Shown one piece after another: positions 44,739-53,685 of a stretch of DNA of 64,000 bases. Below the pieces are notes generated by a model. It was not told the origin of the DNA. It did not search any database and worked only from the letters and a program-made list of their open reading frames with translations. Origin of the DNA: Altererythrobacter rubellus (GTDB lineage Bacteria; Pseudomonadota; Alphaproteobacteria; Sphingomonadales; Sphingomonadaceae); NCBI RefSeq assembly GCF_030284385.1, contig NZ_CP127221.1, forward strand, positions 1,922,001 to 1,986,000. Reading direction: 5' to 3'. Every line of letters begins with the position of its first letter. Positions within the stretch are counted from its first letter, which is position 1. The position numbers and the translations under genes are program-made.

Positions 44739-45875
44739 ATGAAACCTGCAATTGCCCTGATCCCTTCCCTGCTCGCGATAGCACTGATCAACCCGCCTGC
44801 GTTTGCGCAGCAGAGGGTGCAGGATTTTACGCTTCCCCCGGATGGAACGCCAACACCGTCGCCGACGCCCGAAGCAGCAGGCCCGGTCGACGAAGCAGCA
44901 GGTGTTGCGATCCCTCCTCGCACGATCAGAGAGCCTTCACCTACGCCCACACCTGCCCCGGCCTCGGTGCAATCACCAACCAGCACACCAACACCAACTC
45001 CAGCTCAATCACCTGCGCCGTCACCATCAGCTACGCAGCCAATAGTTGCACCGCGTACCGTACCCAGCAACCCGCTGCCTTCGCAGCCGGTATCGGCAAG
45101 CGATCTGAACGCGAGCAATCCGGAGCCTGAGTCAGAGGTGATCACTCCTTCGATAGCGCTGCCAACACCCGAACCTATCGCGCCATCACAAACGGCGGAG
45201 GCACCGGTTCTCGCGGGCACACCCGGACTTCCCAATTGGTGGATCTGGGCTGCAGGATTGGTCGCCTTGTTACTTGCAGCCGGTGCAGGAGGTTGGGCAT
45301 TCGCCAGAAAACGGGCAGTCGCAGGACCGGCTCCGATCGAGCCGCCCATTGTGCCGTCAGCGGGAAATGGCCAAGCAAGTAACGCACCTATCCGCGCAGA
45401 CCGGATGAAGACCAATATCCAGGTCGATAACATGATGCGCAGCGTCATGATGCTGACCCTCAAATTCCACGTTGAACTCGCCAACCGCCAAGACCGCGCA
45501 TTGCGTGACGTGCGTGTTCAAGCTGATTTGATCAGTGCGAAGCGCGGCTTGCCGATGGATCAACAAATGGCCAGCGCTCAGTCTTCGCTGGCGGAACTAG
45601 GGCAAACCGACCGCATAGGTCCACATCAGATGGGGACGCTGGGCGGGCAATTGCAGCTGCCGCTGAGCGAGATTGAAGTGTTCCGCCAAGGACAAACCCC
45701 GCTTTGCGTGCCTCTTTTGCGTTTGCGGATCGAGGCGGAGGGCATCGAGCCTCATTTTCACACCTTCCTGATCGGACTTGCAGCCTTGCAGCCCGGTGGT
45801 CGATTGCAACCACTCCCCCTGTCTGGGCCTCCTGGTGGTTATGATGGGGTGCAGGCCAAGCGGCTTGACGCCTGA
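44739..45875 (+). CDS. Proline-rich membrane-anchored protein, function unknown
   Basis: A 378-residue protein. A signal peptide (MKPAIALIPSLLAIALINPP, cleavage after AFAQ) is followed by a very Pro/Thr/Ser-rich tract (about 35-160, with repeated TPTP/SPTP), a transmembrane helix (WWIWAAGLVALLLAAGAGGW, near 190) and a C-terminal cytoplasmic domain of about 170 residues beginning RMKTNIQVDNMMRSVMML. I recognise no named family. The tract would span the periplasm like a rigid linker. It is divergent from queF, 104 bp apart. Confidence 0.8.
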   Translation: MKPAIALIPSLLAIALINPPAFAQQRVQDFTLPPDGTPTPSPTPEAAGPVDEAAGVAIPPRTIREPSPTPTPAPASVQSPTSTPTPTPAQSPAPSPSATQPIVAPRTVPSNPLPSQPVSASDLNASNPEPESEVITPSIALPTPEPIAPSQTAEAPVLAGTPGLPNWWIWAAGLVALLLAAGAGGWAFARKRAVAGPAPIEPPIVPSAGNGQASNAPIRADRMKTNIQVDNMMRSVMMLTLKFHVELANRQDRALRDVRVQADLISAKRGLPMDQQMASAQSSLAELGQTDRIGPHQMGTLGGQLQLPLSEIEVFRQGQTPLCVPLLRLRIEAEGIEPHFHTFLIGLAALQPGGRLQPLPLSGPPGGYDGVQAKRLDA

Positions 45876-45923
45876 GTTTAGCCCTCTCGACGCGCGCGCG
45901 CATCGCGGCTACTCCTGCTGCCA

Positions 45924-46766
45924 ATGGATAGTCTCGTTTCTACAGAATGGCTTGCTGCAGAGCTTGGTGCCGCAGATCTCATTGTGTTGGATGCCAGCCG
46001 GCATTTACCCGGCGCTGGCCGCGACGCAGGCAAAGAGTTTCTAAAGGGGCATATTCCGGGCGCCCGCTTTTTCGACCTCGCCCGGCTTGTCGATGAAACG
46101 TCGGATGTGCCCCAAGCCCTGCCGCGCCCGGAGCAGTTGACCGCAGAACTGGCGCGCTTGGGAGCCGACCGATCCAGCCGGATCGTGTTTTATGATGACA
46201 GCGCAGTCAAAACCGCTGCTCGCGCCTGGTTCTTGTGCCGTGCGCACGGGCTGGAAAACGTCGCGATCCTCGACGGCGGTCTTGCCAAATGGAAAGCCGA
46301 AAATCGCGCGTTGGAAAGCGGCACTGCGGCATGCCAACCAAAAGACCATTTTGTCTTGCCTCAACCTGATCGCATCCGTTTCAAGCGCGATATTCTGGCC
46401 AATATCAGCAGCGAAGCGGCACAGGTGCTTGATGCACGCGATGCCGGACGGTTCTCAGGTTCTACGGGAGATACAGTGCATGGCCAGCCGACAGGGCACA
46501 TTCCCGGCTCCTGCAACCTACCATTTTCCGCATTGTTCAATACAGATGGCACATACAAGGCGCCCGAAGATCTACGCAAGGCGTTGGGCGAAGCCGGCAT
46601 CACGGCAGAAAAGCCAGTGATTACAACTTGCGGCAGCGGCGTGACCGCTTGCGTGCTGATCTTCGCGCTTCATCTCACAGGTCGGGATGACACCGCACTC
46701 TACGACGGCAGCTGGCTTGATTGGGGCAGCGATCCGGACACACCAAACGCCACGGTGAAGGCATGA
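45924..46766 (+). CDS. sseA: 3-mercaptopyruvate sulfurtransferase (tandem rhodanese)
   Basis: A 280-residue enzyme with two rhodanese domains (about 1-130 and 155-275). The active-site loop of the second domain is CGSGVTAC, which fits the mercaptopyruvate-type CG[ST]GVT loop. It transfers sulfur from 3-mercaptopyruvate to acceptors such as cyanide or thioredoxin. It overlaps metC by four bases (ATGA), and both concern cysteine sulfur. Confidence 0.92.
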   Translation: MDSLVSTEWLAAELGAADLIVLDASRHLPGAGRDAGKEFLKGHIPGARFFDLARLVDETSDVPQALPRPEQLTAELARLGADRSSRIVFYDDSAVKTAARAWFLCRAHGLENVAILDGGLAKWKAENRALESGTAACQPKDHFVLPQPDRIRFKRDILANISSEAAQVLDARDAGRFSGSTGDTVHGQPTGHIPGSCNLPFSALFNTDGTYKAPEDLRKALGEAGITAEKPVITTCGSGVTACVLIFALHLTGRDDTALYDGSWLDWGSDPDTPNATVKA

Positions 46767-47971
46767 GCGCTGGCAGCAAAGAACATAAACCTGCAACAAA
46801 GCTGGTTGAAGCAGGCCGGAAGCCTGAATGGACAGGTCGCGTGGTCAACCCTCCGGTCGTTCGCGCGAGCACGCATCTATATGCAAGCGAGGCCGAGCGC
46901 ACAGAGACGCTCAAGAACAATCATGACGGCGTATTTTACTACGGGCGACGTGGCGCTCAAACGCAATGGGCATTGGCTGAAGCGCTGACAGAGATAGAGC
47001 CAGGCGCGCATGGCACCGTGTTGTATCCCAGCGGGGTGGCCGCGATTGCCGGCGCACTTATGGCGGTACTTCGCCCGGGTGATGTTCTGCTGGTGAGTGA
47101 TAATTCTTATGAGCCCAGCCGCTTGATGGCGAGCGGGCTGCTCAAGAAATGGGGTGTCGAGCACCGTTTCTTCGATCCGACGGATCTGGAAGCCTACCAT
47201 CAGGCGTTCTGCGAACAGACGCGCGCAGTTTGGCTGGAAAGCCCGGGCAGCCTGACCATGGAAGTCTGCGATGTTCCCGCCATGGCCCGGATCGCGCGAG
47301 AAAAAGGCGCAGTCAGCCTGATCGACAATACCTGGGCTACGCCACTTGGCTTTCCAGCAATCCAACACGGATGCGATATCAGCGTGATGAGCCTGACCAA
47401 GCATGTCAGCGGACATTCGGATGCGATGATGGGCTCTGCCAGTGCGGGCGAACGCTGGTATCGCGCGTTGCGCCGGACGAGCCAGCAATTGGGACAGGTT
47501 GTGTCGCCAGACGATGCCTCGCTTATGCTGCGCGGGCTCCGGACAATGCACGTAAGGCTGGAACAAAGCACAAAGTCGGCACTGGCAATCGCTGAATGGC
47601 TCAAGACCCGGCCTGAAGTCGCGCATGTGCTGTGCCCCATGCTGCCCGGTGATGCGGGACATGAACTGTGGAGCAGGGACTTTAGCGGCGCTTGCGGGCT
47701 ATTCAGTTTCGTCCTGAAAGGTCGCGATGATGCTGCCCGCGCCCGGCTGGTTGATAATCTCGAATTGTTCGGCATTGGTTATAGCTGGGGTGGTTTTGAG
47801 AGCCTGGCGCTCCCATTCGATCCCGCGCCAATCCGCAGCGCCGCGAGTTGGCCGCCCGCTTCGTGGGACCCGCAAGACAAACTTGGCGTTAGGTTATCGA
47901 TCGGGCTAGAAGACCCTGACGATTTGATCGCCGATCTGACACAGGCTTTCGTTAAAATGGATAACGCATGA
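46763..47971 (+). CDS. metC: Cystathionine beta-lyase
   Basis: A 402-residue PLP enzyme of the Cys/Met metabolism family that splits cystathionine to homocysteine. The PLP lysine is in MSLTKHVSGHSD, the aspartate contact in LIDNTWATP, and YGRRGAQTQ at the N-terminus fits the phosphate site. I chose ATG 46763 (MSAGSKEHK) because it overlaps the sseA stop. The C-terminal SWGGFESLALPF motif distinguishes beta-lyases. It overlaps mscS by four bases. Confidence 0.93.
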   Translation: MSAGSKEHKPATKLVEAGRKPEWTGRVVNPPVVRASTHLYASEAERTETLKNNHDGVFYYGRRGAQTQWALAEALTEIEPGAHGTVLYPSGVAAIAGALMAVLRPGDVLLVSDNSYEPSRLMASGLLKKWGVEHRFFDPTDLEAYHQAFCEQTRAVWLESPGSLTMEVCDVPAMARIAREKGAVSLIDNTWATPLGFPAIQHGCDISVMSLTKHVSGHSDAMMGSASAGERWYRALRRTSQQLGQVVSPDDASLMLRGLRTMHVRLEQSTKSALAIAEWLKTRPEVAHVLCPMLPGDAGHELWSRDFSGACGLFSFVLKGRDDAARARLVDNLELFGIGYSWGGFESLALPFDPAPIRSAASWPPASWDPQDKLGVRLSIGLEDPDDLIADLTQAFVKMDNA

Positions 47972-49068
47972 CAACCTCTGCCACTTTGCCTGCTGAAACA
48001 GCCGACGGCGAACAAGCATTCGCTGAAAGCGCGGAGCAAGGCGCAGACGGTGCGACCGAGATGCCAGTTGTCGAGCCTACCCCTGAGGCTCCGGACGAGG
48101 CACCCGTCGAAGTGATCGAGGGTTCGCAGGGGCTGAAAGACGCGGTTTCAGAGAAAAGCGAGACTGTAGGCGGAATTCTCGAGTCACTCGACGCATGGGC
48201 TTTCGAGATTGGCGATCTGCGGATTTCCACTCTTGATGTGCTGCTGATCATCACCGTCATTCTGCTTGTTTTGACTGCCGCATGGATGGCAAACCGTCTT
48301 AGCCGCAGCCTGATCAAACGTATCTCGCGTTTTGACAGCACGCAAAAGCTGCTCGCTGAAAAACTCAGCACGATCGCCATATGGGCGCTGGCGTTCCTGA
48401 TCGGCATCGATCTGCTGGGCATTGACCTGACTGCGCTGGCTTTCTTTGGCGGCGCCTTCGGCCTCGCCATCGGTTTCGGCCTTCAGAAAACCTTCGGGAA
48501 CCTGATCTCGGGGATCATTCTGTTGCTCGACAAGTCTATCAAGCCGGGCGATGTGATCTCTGTAACCGATCAGGCAGGAAACGAAGCAATCGGGCAGATC
48601 CGCAAGATTGGCATTCGCGCAATTTCAGTGATTACCCGAGATCAGACAGAGCATCTGATCCCGAATGAAAACCTGATGATCAACCAGGTGGTCAATTGGT
48701 CTTACAGCTCCAAGGATGTGCGCGTGAAAACGCCGATAGGCGTGTCCTATGACAGCGACCTGAAGCTGGTCACAGAACTGCTCTATCAGGCTGTTAATGA
48801 TGTGCCCCGCGTATTGAACACGCCAAAGCCACGCGTGAATTTAATGGGATTTGGCGACAGCTCGGTCGACTTTGAGCTGCGCTTCTGGATCCAGGATCCG
48901 GAAGAAGGCATGGCGAACATTCGTTCGGATGTTTACACGCGGATCTGGGAACTGTTCAAAGAGCACAATATAGAGATCCCTTTCCCGCAGCGTGACCTGC
49001 ACATCCGTACCAGCAAACAGTTTGACGAGCTGATGGATGCGATCACCGCGCGTGAAACTTCCTCCTAA
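47968..49068 (+). CDS. Small-conductance mechanosensitive channel (MscS family)
   Basis: A 366-residue channel that opens on hypo-osmotic shock. A 70-residue acidic N-terminal tail precedes membrane helices (about 85-100, 125-142 and 155-185). The pore helix has GGAFGLAIGFGLQKTFGNL with the alternating Gly/Ala packing of MscS, followed by the beta domain (PGDVISVTD) and the C-terminal alpha/beta domain. It is coupled to metC by ATGA, an unexpected partner for a channel. Confidence 0.93.
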   Translation: MTTSATLPAETADGEQAFAESAEQGADGATEMPVVEPTPEAPDEAPVEVIEGSQGLKDAVSEKSETVGGILESLDAWAFEIGDLRISTLDVLLIITVILLVLTAAWMANRLSRSLIKRISRFDSTQKLLAEKLSTIAIWALAFLIGIDLLGIDLTALAFFGGAFGLAIGFGLQKTFGNLISGIILLLDKSIKPGDVISVTDQAGNEAIGQIRKIGIRAISVITRDQTEHLIPNENLMINQVVNWSYSSKDVRVKTPIGVSYDSDLKLVTELLYQAVNDVPRVLNTPKPRVNLMGFGDSSVDFELRFWIQDPEEGMANIRSDVYTRIWELFKEHNIEIPFPQRDLHIRTSKQFDELMDAITARETSS

Positions 49069-49171
49069 CTTTCATAAACTTAGTCGACGTTACAGCGGGC
49101 AGGTATAGCTTTCCTACGCGGTATAAAATCCATTCTCGCTGGCGAGGTGGGCACCATTGGCCCATTTCCCG

Positions 49172-49933
49172 GCCATGCAAATCCCCGGAACCATATATCT
49201 CGTTGGCGCAGGCCCAGGTGATCCTGACCTGCTAACGTTGCGCGCTGCGCGCTTGATCGAAAATGCGCAGATCATCGTGCATGACGGCCTGGTCGATCCA
49301 GCCATTCTGGCGCTCGCACGCGACGATGCAGAACTGATCAGCGTTGCCAAGCAGCGATCCCGGCACACGCTCCCGCAAGAGCAAATCAACGCGCTTCTCA
49401 TCCGCGAAGCCAAGGCCGGGCGTGACGTTGTCCGCCTCAAAGGTGGTGACCCACTGATCTTCGGGCGCGGCGGCGAAGAAGCAGAAGACGCGCGAGCAGC
49501 CGGTGTTCCAGTAGAGATCGTTCCGGGTATCAGCGCCGCGAATGGCGCAGCGGCGGCCGCCCAGATCGCGCTTACCCATCGCGATGCATCCAGCATTGTC
49601 AGTTTTGTGGCGGGCCAGTGCAAAGGTCTGTCGGATCAGGATTGGACCGGGTTGGCCGGAAAAGGGCGCACGCTTGTTATTTACATGGGCGTAAAGACCG
49701 CACCTCAGATCGCGGAAAAGCTGATGGAAGACGGCCTCACACCGGACATGCCCGTAGCGGTGATCGAGAACGCTGCGCGCCGGGAAATGCGGATTATTCG
49801 CGGACTGCTGGCCGGGCTACCTGAACTGGTTGAACTGCATGCGATACAAAGCCCTGCGCTGATTGTTATCGGTGAAGTGACTGCCCGCGACGATATCTCG
49901 CTCGCCAAGTTGGCTCAGGAGTCTGCGCGATGA
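49172..49933 (+). CDS. cobA: Uroporphyrinogen-III C-methyltransferase
   Basis: A 253-residue SAM-dependent enzyme that methylates uroporphyrinogen III to precorrin-2. Motifs are VGAGPGDPDLLTLRA, VRLKGGDPLIFGRGGEE and PGISAANGAAAAAQIALTHR. Here it should serve siroheme for the sulfite reductase two genes downstream, rather than B12. I chose ATG 49172 (MQIPGTIYLVG). A TATAAA-like element at 49122-49127 may belong to its promoter. Confidence 0.94.
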   Translation, partial: AMQIPGTIYLVGAGPGDPDLLTLRAARLIENAQIIVHDGLVDPAILALARDDAELISVAKQRSRHTLPQEQINALLIREAKAGRDVVRLKGGDPLIFGRGGEEAEDARAAGVPVEIVPGISAANGAAAAAQIALTHRDASSIVSFVAGQCKGLSDQDWTGLAGKGRTLVIYMGVKTAPQIAEKLMEDGLTPDMPVAVIENAARREMRIIRGLLAGLPELVELHAIQSPALIVIGEVTARDDISLAKLAQESAR

Positions 49934-50226
49934 ACATCCTTACCGGAAACAACCTGGAAAGCGGCGCTGTAGTCTGGTGGGATGGCACCGGCTGGTCGCT
50001 CTATGTCGATGACGCCGTTGACGTTGGCGATCGTGCCGATGAAATCATCGCCCGTGAGCAGTCAGCGCGCCGTGTTAACTCGGCCTATGTTCTGGACGCG
50101 AGCCGCGACGAAAAAGGCGTCCGCCCTGCCCATATCAAAGACCGAGTCCGCGCGCTTGGCCCCACTGTTCGGCCTGACCTGACACTCAAACCTAAAGACC
50201 CGACAGCCATGGATTGGGTGATCTAA
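49930..50226 (+). CDS. DUF2849-domain protein
   Basis: A 98-residue protein of the DUF2849 family, with GAVVWWDGTGWSLYV and the C-terminal RPDLTLKPKDPTAMDWVI. The family occurs almost only in alphaproteobacterial sulfate-assimilation clusters. It overlaps cobA by four bases and shares one base with cysI, so it is co-translated with them. It may be an assembly or electron-transfer partner of the reductase; the role is unproved. Confidence 0.9.
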   Translation: MNILTGNNLESGAVVWWDGTGWSLYVDDAVDVGDRADEIIAREQSARRVNSAYVLDASRDEKGVRPAHIKDRVRALGPTVRPDLTLKPKDPTAMDWVI

Positions 50227-51863
50227 TGTACAAGTACGACAGTTATGATCAGGCAATGGTCGAGACCCGCGTCGAGGAATTCCGCGACCAGACCCGCCGC
50301 CGCTTGGAAGGCAAGCTGAGCGAAGAGCAATTCCGCCCGCTACGCCTGATGAACGGCCTATATCTGCAACTGCATGCCTATATGCTGCGCGTTGCCATTC
50401 CCTATGGGACTCTCAACTCCGCGCAAATGCACGCATTGGCGGACATCGCCGAGAAGTATGACCGCGGATACGGCCATTTCACCACGCGTCAGAACATTCA
50501 GTATAACTGGATCAAGCTGGAAGAAGCGCCCGATCTCCTCGCTGATCTCGCTAAGGTCGAAATGCATGCGATCCAGACTAGCGGCAATTGCATCCGCAAT
50601 ATCAGTTCTGACCATTTCGCCGGCGCTGCGGCAGATGAGCTGATTGATCCAAGGCCTTATGCTGAATTGCTGAGGCAATGGTCGAGTTTCCATCCTGAAT
50701 TCAGCTTTCTACCGCGCAAGTTCAAAATCGCGGTGATCGCAAGCGAGAACGACCGCGCAGCGATGAAGCTGCACGATATCGGCATCCAGATAGTGAAGAA
50801 TGATGCAGGTGAAATCGGTGCGCGCTTCTATGTCGGCGGGGGCATGGGGCGCACCCCGATGATTGCTCCACCAATCCGTGATTTCGTGCCGCTTGATCAG
50901 CTGATCACCTATTCCGAGGCCTGCTTGCGCGTGTACAATCGCTACGGTCGCCGCGACAACAAGTACAAGGCCCGGATCAAGATCCTGGTTCATGAGCTGG
51001 GCGCGGATGAATACACCTGTCAAGTCGAGCAAGAATTCGTGCATTTGTTGGAGCAAGGTGTCGAGCCACCATTGGCCGAGCTGGAGCGGATCAAGCCTTA
51101 TTTCGCCGATCCGGCGTTCGAAACCGGACTTCCGACCGAGATCGACCGTAGCGATCCGGATTTTGCCCTGTGGGCCGATCAGAACACACACCCGCACAAA
51201 GCGCCCGGCTATGTCAGCGCAGTCATCAGCCTGAAGCCGGTAGGCGGCATTCCGGGCGATGCTTCCACTGAACAAATGCATCTGATGGCAGAGCTGTCGA
51301 AAGAATATTCCTTCGACGAAAGCCGCGTCACCCACACACAGAACATCGTGCTGCCGCATGTAAGGATTGCCGATCTTCATGCGCTCTGGACAAGGCTCGA
51401 CGCGGCGGGGCTTGGCTCACCCAATCTCGATACGATCGAGGATATTATTGCTTGTCCCGGGCTCGATTATTGCAGCCTCGCCAATGCGCGTTCGATCCCG
51501 CTTGCCCAGCAAATCTCCAAGCGTTTCGCTGAAACCGGCAAGACTAGGGAACTTGGCGAACTCAAGCTCAAGATTTCGGGCTGCATCAACGCATGCGGAC
51601 ACCACCATGCCGGCCACATTGGCATTCTGGGTGTCGATAAGAAGGGCGTCGAGAACTACCAGCTGCTGCTCGGTGGAAGCGAAGCGCAAGACACGTCGCT
51701 AGCCAAGATCACCGGGCGTGGCTTTGACGAGGCGGGCATCATTAGCGCCGTCGAAACCGTCACAGACATCTATCTCGACAAACGGGAGGAAGGTGAACGG
51801 TTTCTCGATACCTACCGCCGGATCGGCATGGATCCCTTCAAGGAGGCGCTTTATGGCGAATGA
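50226..51863 (+). CDS. cysI: Nitrite/sulfite reductase, hemoprotein subunit
   Basis: A 545-residue siroheme/4Fe-4S enzyme with two ferredoxin-like and two siroheme-binding halves. The cluster cysteines are in ACPGLDYCSLA and KISGCINACGHHHAGHIG. The context (cysH downstream, cobA upstream) indicates sulfite reduction to sulfide for cysteine. No CysJ flavoprotein is in the window, so the electron donor may be ferredoxin. ATG 50226 shares its first base with the DUF2849 stop. Confidence 0.94.
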   Translation: MYKYDSYDQAMVETRVEEFRDQTRRRLEGKLSEEQFRPLRLMNGLYLQLHAYMLRVAIPYGTLNSAQMHALADIAEKYDRGYGHFTTRQNIQYNWIKLEEAPDLLADLAKVEMHAIQTSGNCIRNISSDHFAGAAADELIDPRPYAELLRQWSSFHPEFSFLPRKFKIAVIASENDRAAMKLHDIGIQIVKNDAGEIGARFYVGGGMGRTPMIAPPIRDFVPLDQLITYSEACLRVYNRYGRRDNKYKARIKILVHELGADEYTCQVEQEFVHLLEQGVEPPLAELERIKPYFADPAFETGLPTEIDRSDPDFALWADQNTHPHKAPGYVSAVISLKPVGGIPGDASTEQMHLMAELSKEYSFDESRVTHTQNIVLPHVRIADLHALWTRLDAAGLGSPNLDTIEDIIACPGLDYCSLANARSIPLAQQISKRFAETGKTRELGELKLKISGCINACGHHHAGHIGILGVDKKGVENYQLLLGGSEAQDTSLAKITGRGFDEAGIISAVETVTDIYLDKREEGERFLDTYRRIGMDPFKEALYGE

Positions 51864-52335
51864 TGTTTCCGAAACCGATTTCGGTACCAGCCCCGACGAT
51901 GTGCAGTTCCGATTTCGCGACGACGAGGTGGCCGATCACGCACAAGTCACCGTCGACAGCTTCCTTGAGCAATCCAATGCCGCTGCGGTGCGGATTGAGC
52001 CGGGCGATGACGCGCGTGCATTGCTCCCGCATCTGGAGCGCCTTCGCTTGATCGAAGTAAACTTTCCCTCTTTTGGTGACGGGCGCGGATACTCCTCCGC
52101 ACGCGTACTGCGCGAGGCAGGCTACGAAGGTGAACTGCGCGCTGTAGGCGATATTGGCATTGATCAGCTCGCTTATCTTCGCCGCTGCGGGTTTGATGCA
52201 TTTGCCCCGGACAGCAAACTCGACGAAGCGGACGCGGAGACTGCCTTTGCGCGCTGGGAGAATGTCTACCAGCACGCGGCCGACACGCGTCAGCCGATAC
52301 CGGACCGCCGTCACGCAAATGTGGGCCATGAATAA
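51853..52335 (+). CDS. DUF934-domain protein of sulfate assimilation
   Basis: A 160-residue protein of the DUF934 family. It has DARALLPHLERLRLIEVNFP and FGDGRGYSSARVLR, with a C-terminal LAYLRRCGFDAFAPD segment. The family accompanies cysI/cysH in alpha- and betaproteobacteria; the role is unknown. It overlaps cysI by 11 bp and cysH by eight. I chose ATG 51853 (MANDVSETDF), which has AAGGAGG upstream. Confidence 0.9.
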   Translation: MANDVSETDFGTSPDDVQFRFRDDEVADHAQVTVDSFLEQSNAAAVRIEPGDDARALLPHLERLRLIEVNFPSFGDGRGYSSARVLREAGYEGELRAVGDIGIDQLAYLRRCGFDAFAPDSKLDEADAETAFARWENVYQHAADTRQPIPDRRHANVGHE

Positions 52336-53125
52336 GCCTGTGACAGACATTCGCGCGGTCGACCGCATCGACACAGGCCCGCGCTTTACCGAGCATGATG
52401 CTGTGCGCCTGAACAATCTGTTTCGGGGCGCCTCGACCGAGGAAATGCTCGAAGCGGTGATCATGGATGGCCTTGCCGGTGACGTTGCCACGGTGTCAAG
52501 TTTTGGCGCGGAAAGTGCGGTACTACTACATCTGATCGGAAGCATCGATCCGAGCGTGCCGGTGCTCTTTCTGGAGACCGGCAAGCACTTCGCCGAGACA
52601 CTTGCTTATCGTGATGATCTGGCTGAGCGTCTTGGTCTCACCAATCTGATCAATCTCTATCCCGAAGTGGAAGAGCTTCAAACGAAGGACGAAACCGGCT
52701 TGCGCTGGTCCTACGACCCCGATGGTTGCTGCGAGATTCGCAAGGTCAAGCCGCTGGCAAAAGCGCTCGCAGGATATGATGCAAGCTTCACTGGCCGCAA
52801 ATCATTCCAATCGGCGACCCGCGCGAACTTGCCGCGGTTCGAAATCGATACATCGGATGCACAAGGCCGCTTGAAGATTAACCCGTTGATCGATTGGGAT
52901 GCGAGCCAGATTGCTGCATATTTTGTGATGCACGATCTCCCGCAGCACCCGCTGGTGGCGCAAGGCTACCCTTCAATCGGCTGTTCGCCTTGCACCAACA
53001 AGGTCGCACCGGGCGAAGACCCGCGTTCGGGCCGCTGGAAAGGCTGGGACAAGACCGAATGCGGCATCCACACCCCGCTGACCGAAGATGGTGAATTGCC
53101 ACCGGGATACGAGCCGTTTCTGTAA
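52328..53125 (+). CDS. cysH: Adenylyl-sulfate (APS) reductase CysH, 4Fe-4S type
   Basis: A 265-residue enzyme that reduces activated sulfate to sulfite. The ATP-pyrophosphatase-like loop is SSFGAESAVLL. It carries GCCEIRKVKPL and CSPC, the CC...CxxC cluster ligands that mark the APS-reducing group, as well as the catalytic ECGIH near the end. It should therefore use APS directly rather than PAPS. The start is ATG 52328, or 52319. It ends the cobA-DUF2849-cysI-DUF934-cysH run. Confidence 0.94.
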   Translation: MNKPVTDIRAVDRIDTGPRFTEHDAVRLNNLFRGASTEEMLEAVIMDGLAGDVATVSSFGAESAVLLHLIGSIDPSVPVLFLETGKHFAETLAYRDDLAERLGLTNLINLYPEVEELQTKDETGLRWSYDPDGCCEIRKVKPLAKALAGYDASFTGRKSFQSATRANLPRFEIDTSDAQGRLKINPLIDWDASQIAAYFVMHDLPQHPLVAQGYPSIGCSPCTNKVAPGEDPRSGRWKGWDKTECGIHTPLTEDGELPPGYEPFL

Positions 53126-53129
53126 GAGC

Positions 53130-53171
53130 TCAAGCACCCGGCCCGACCGATTGGCAGGGCCGAGCACTTGA
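53130..53171. terminator. Imperfect hairpin between convergent genes
   Basis: TCAAG and CGGCCC on one side face GGGCCG and CTTGA on the other, with mismatches between. It lies between the ends of cysH and the lipoprotein gene. No clear T-run is present. Confidence 0.4.
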
Positions 53172-53184
53172 TGAACCGGCTGGC

Positions 53185-53586
53185 TTAGCCTTCGACGCGT
53201 TCCACGATTGACGTGTTACCGGTTTCGCGGCCGGTCGATAGCCACTCACCATTGTCGCCATACTTTTCGTCGGCACATTCCTGTGCCGCACCTTCCTCAT
53301 CCGAGGTTGAGCAGAAAACATCTGGCGACGGCTGCTCCCAGGTGCCATTCTCTACTGATCCGTCCGGCATTGTAGCGGTGTAAGAACCGTCAGCACGGAC
53401 CTCTTCCATGATCACATCGCCATTTTCTCGGGTAATCTTATAGGTGCCCGGCGTCGCTTTGCCATCAAGAGCCAACGGCTGCGCAGCTTCCGCTACTTCC
53501 TCCGTTACCTCTGCCTCAGGTGCGGTTTCAGCCTGCGAGCAAGCGGCGACAGCGGCCAGACTGGCAATCAGAACATATTTCTTCAT
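53185..53586 (-). CDS. Small predicted lipoprotein
   Basis: A 133-residue protein: signal MKKYVLIASLAAVAAC with the acylated Cys at residue 16, an acidic linker, then a beta-rich domain (GTYKITRENGDVIMEEV, SYTATMPDGSVENGTW) with two Cys (CSTSDE and CADEK) that may pair. Similar small lipoproteins are common in Sphingomonadales; no function is known. I chose ATG 53586 over the ATG six codons upstream because it starts the signal. Confidence 0.8.
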   Translation of the reverse strand: MKKYVLIASLAAVAACSQAETAPEAEVTEEVAEAAQPLALDGKATPGTYKITRENGDVIMEEVRADGSYTATMPDGSVENGTWEQPSPDVFCSTSDEEGAAQECADEKYGDNGEWLSTGRETGNTSIVERVEG

Positions 53587-53685
53587 TGGATCCCTTTCGC
53601 GCATTTTTCGACGGTGTTTCCGTCACTCAAAATCTCGACCCCGGGCGGACTCTAATGTGGTCTGCGGCAACTGCAAGGCTGTTAG

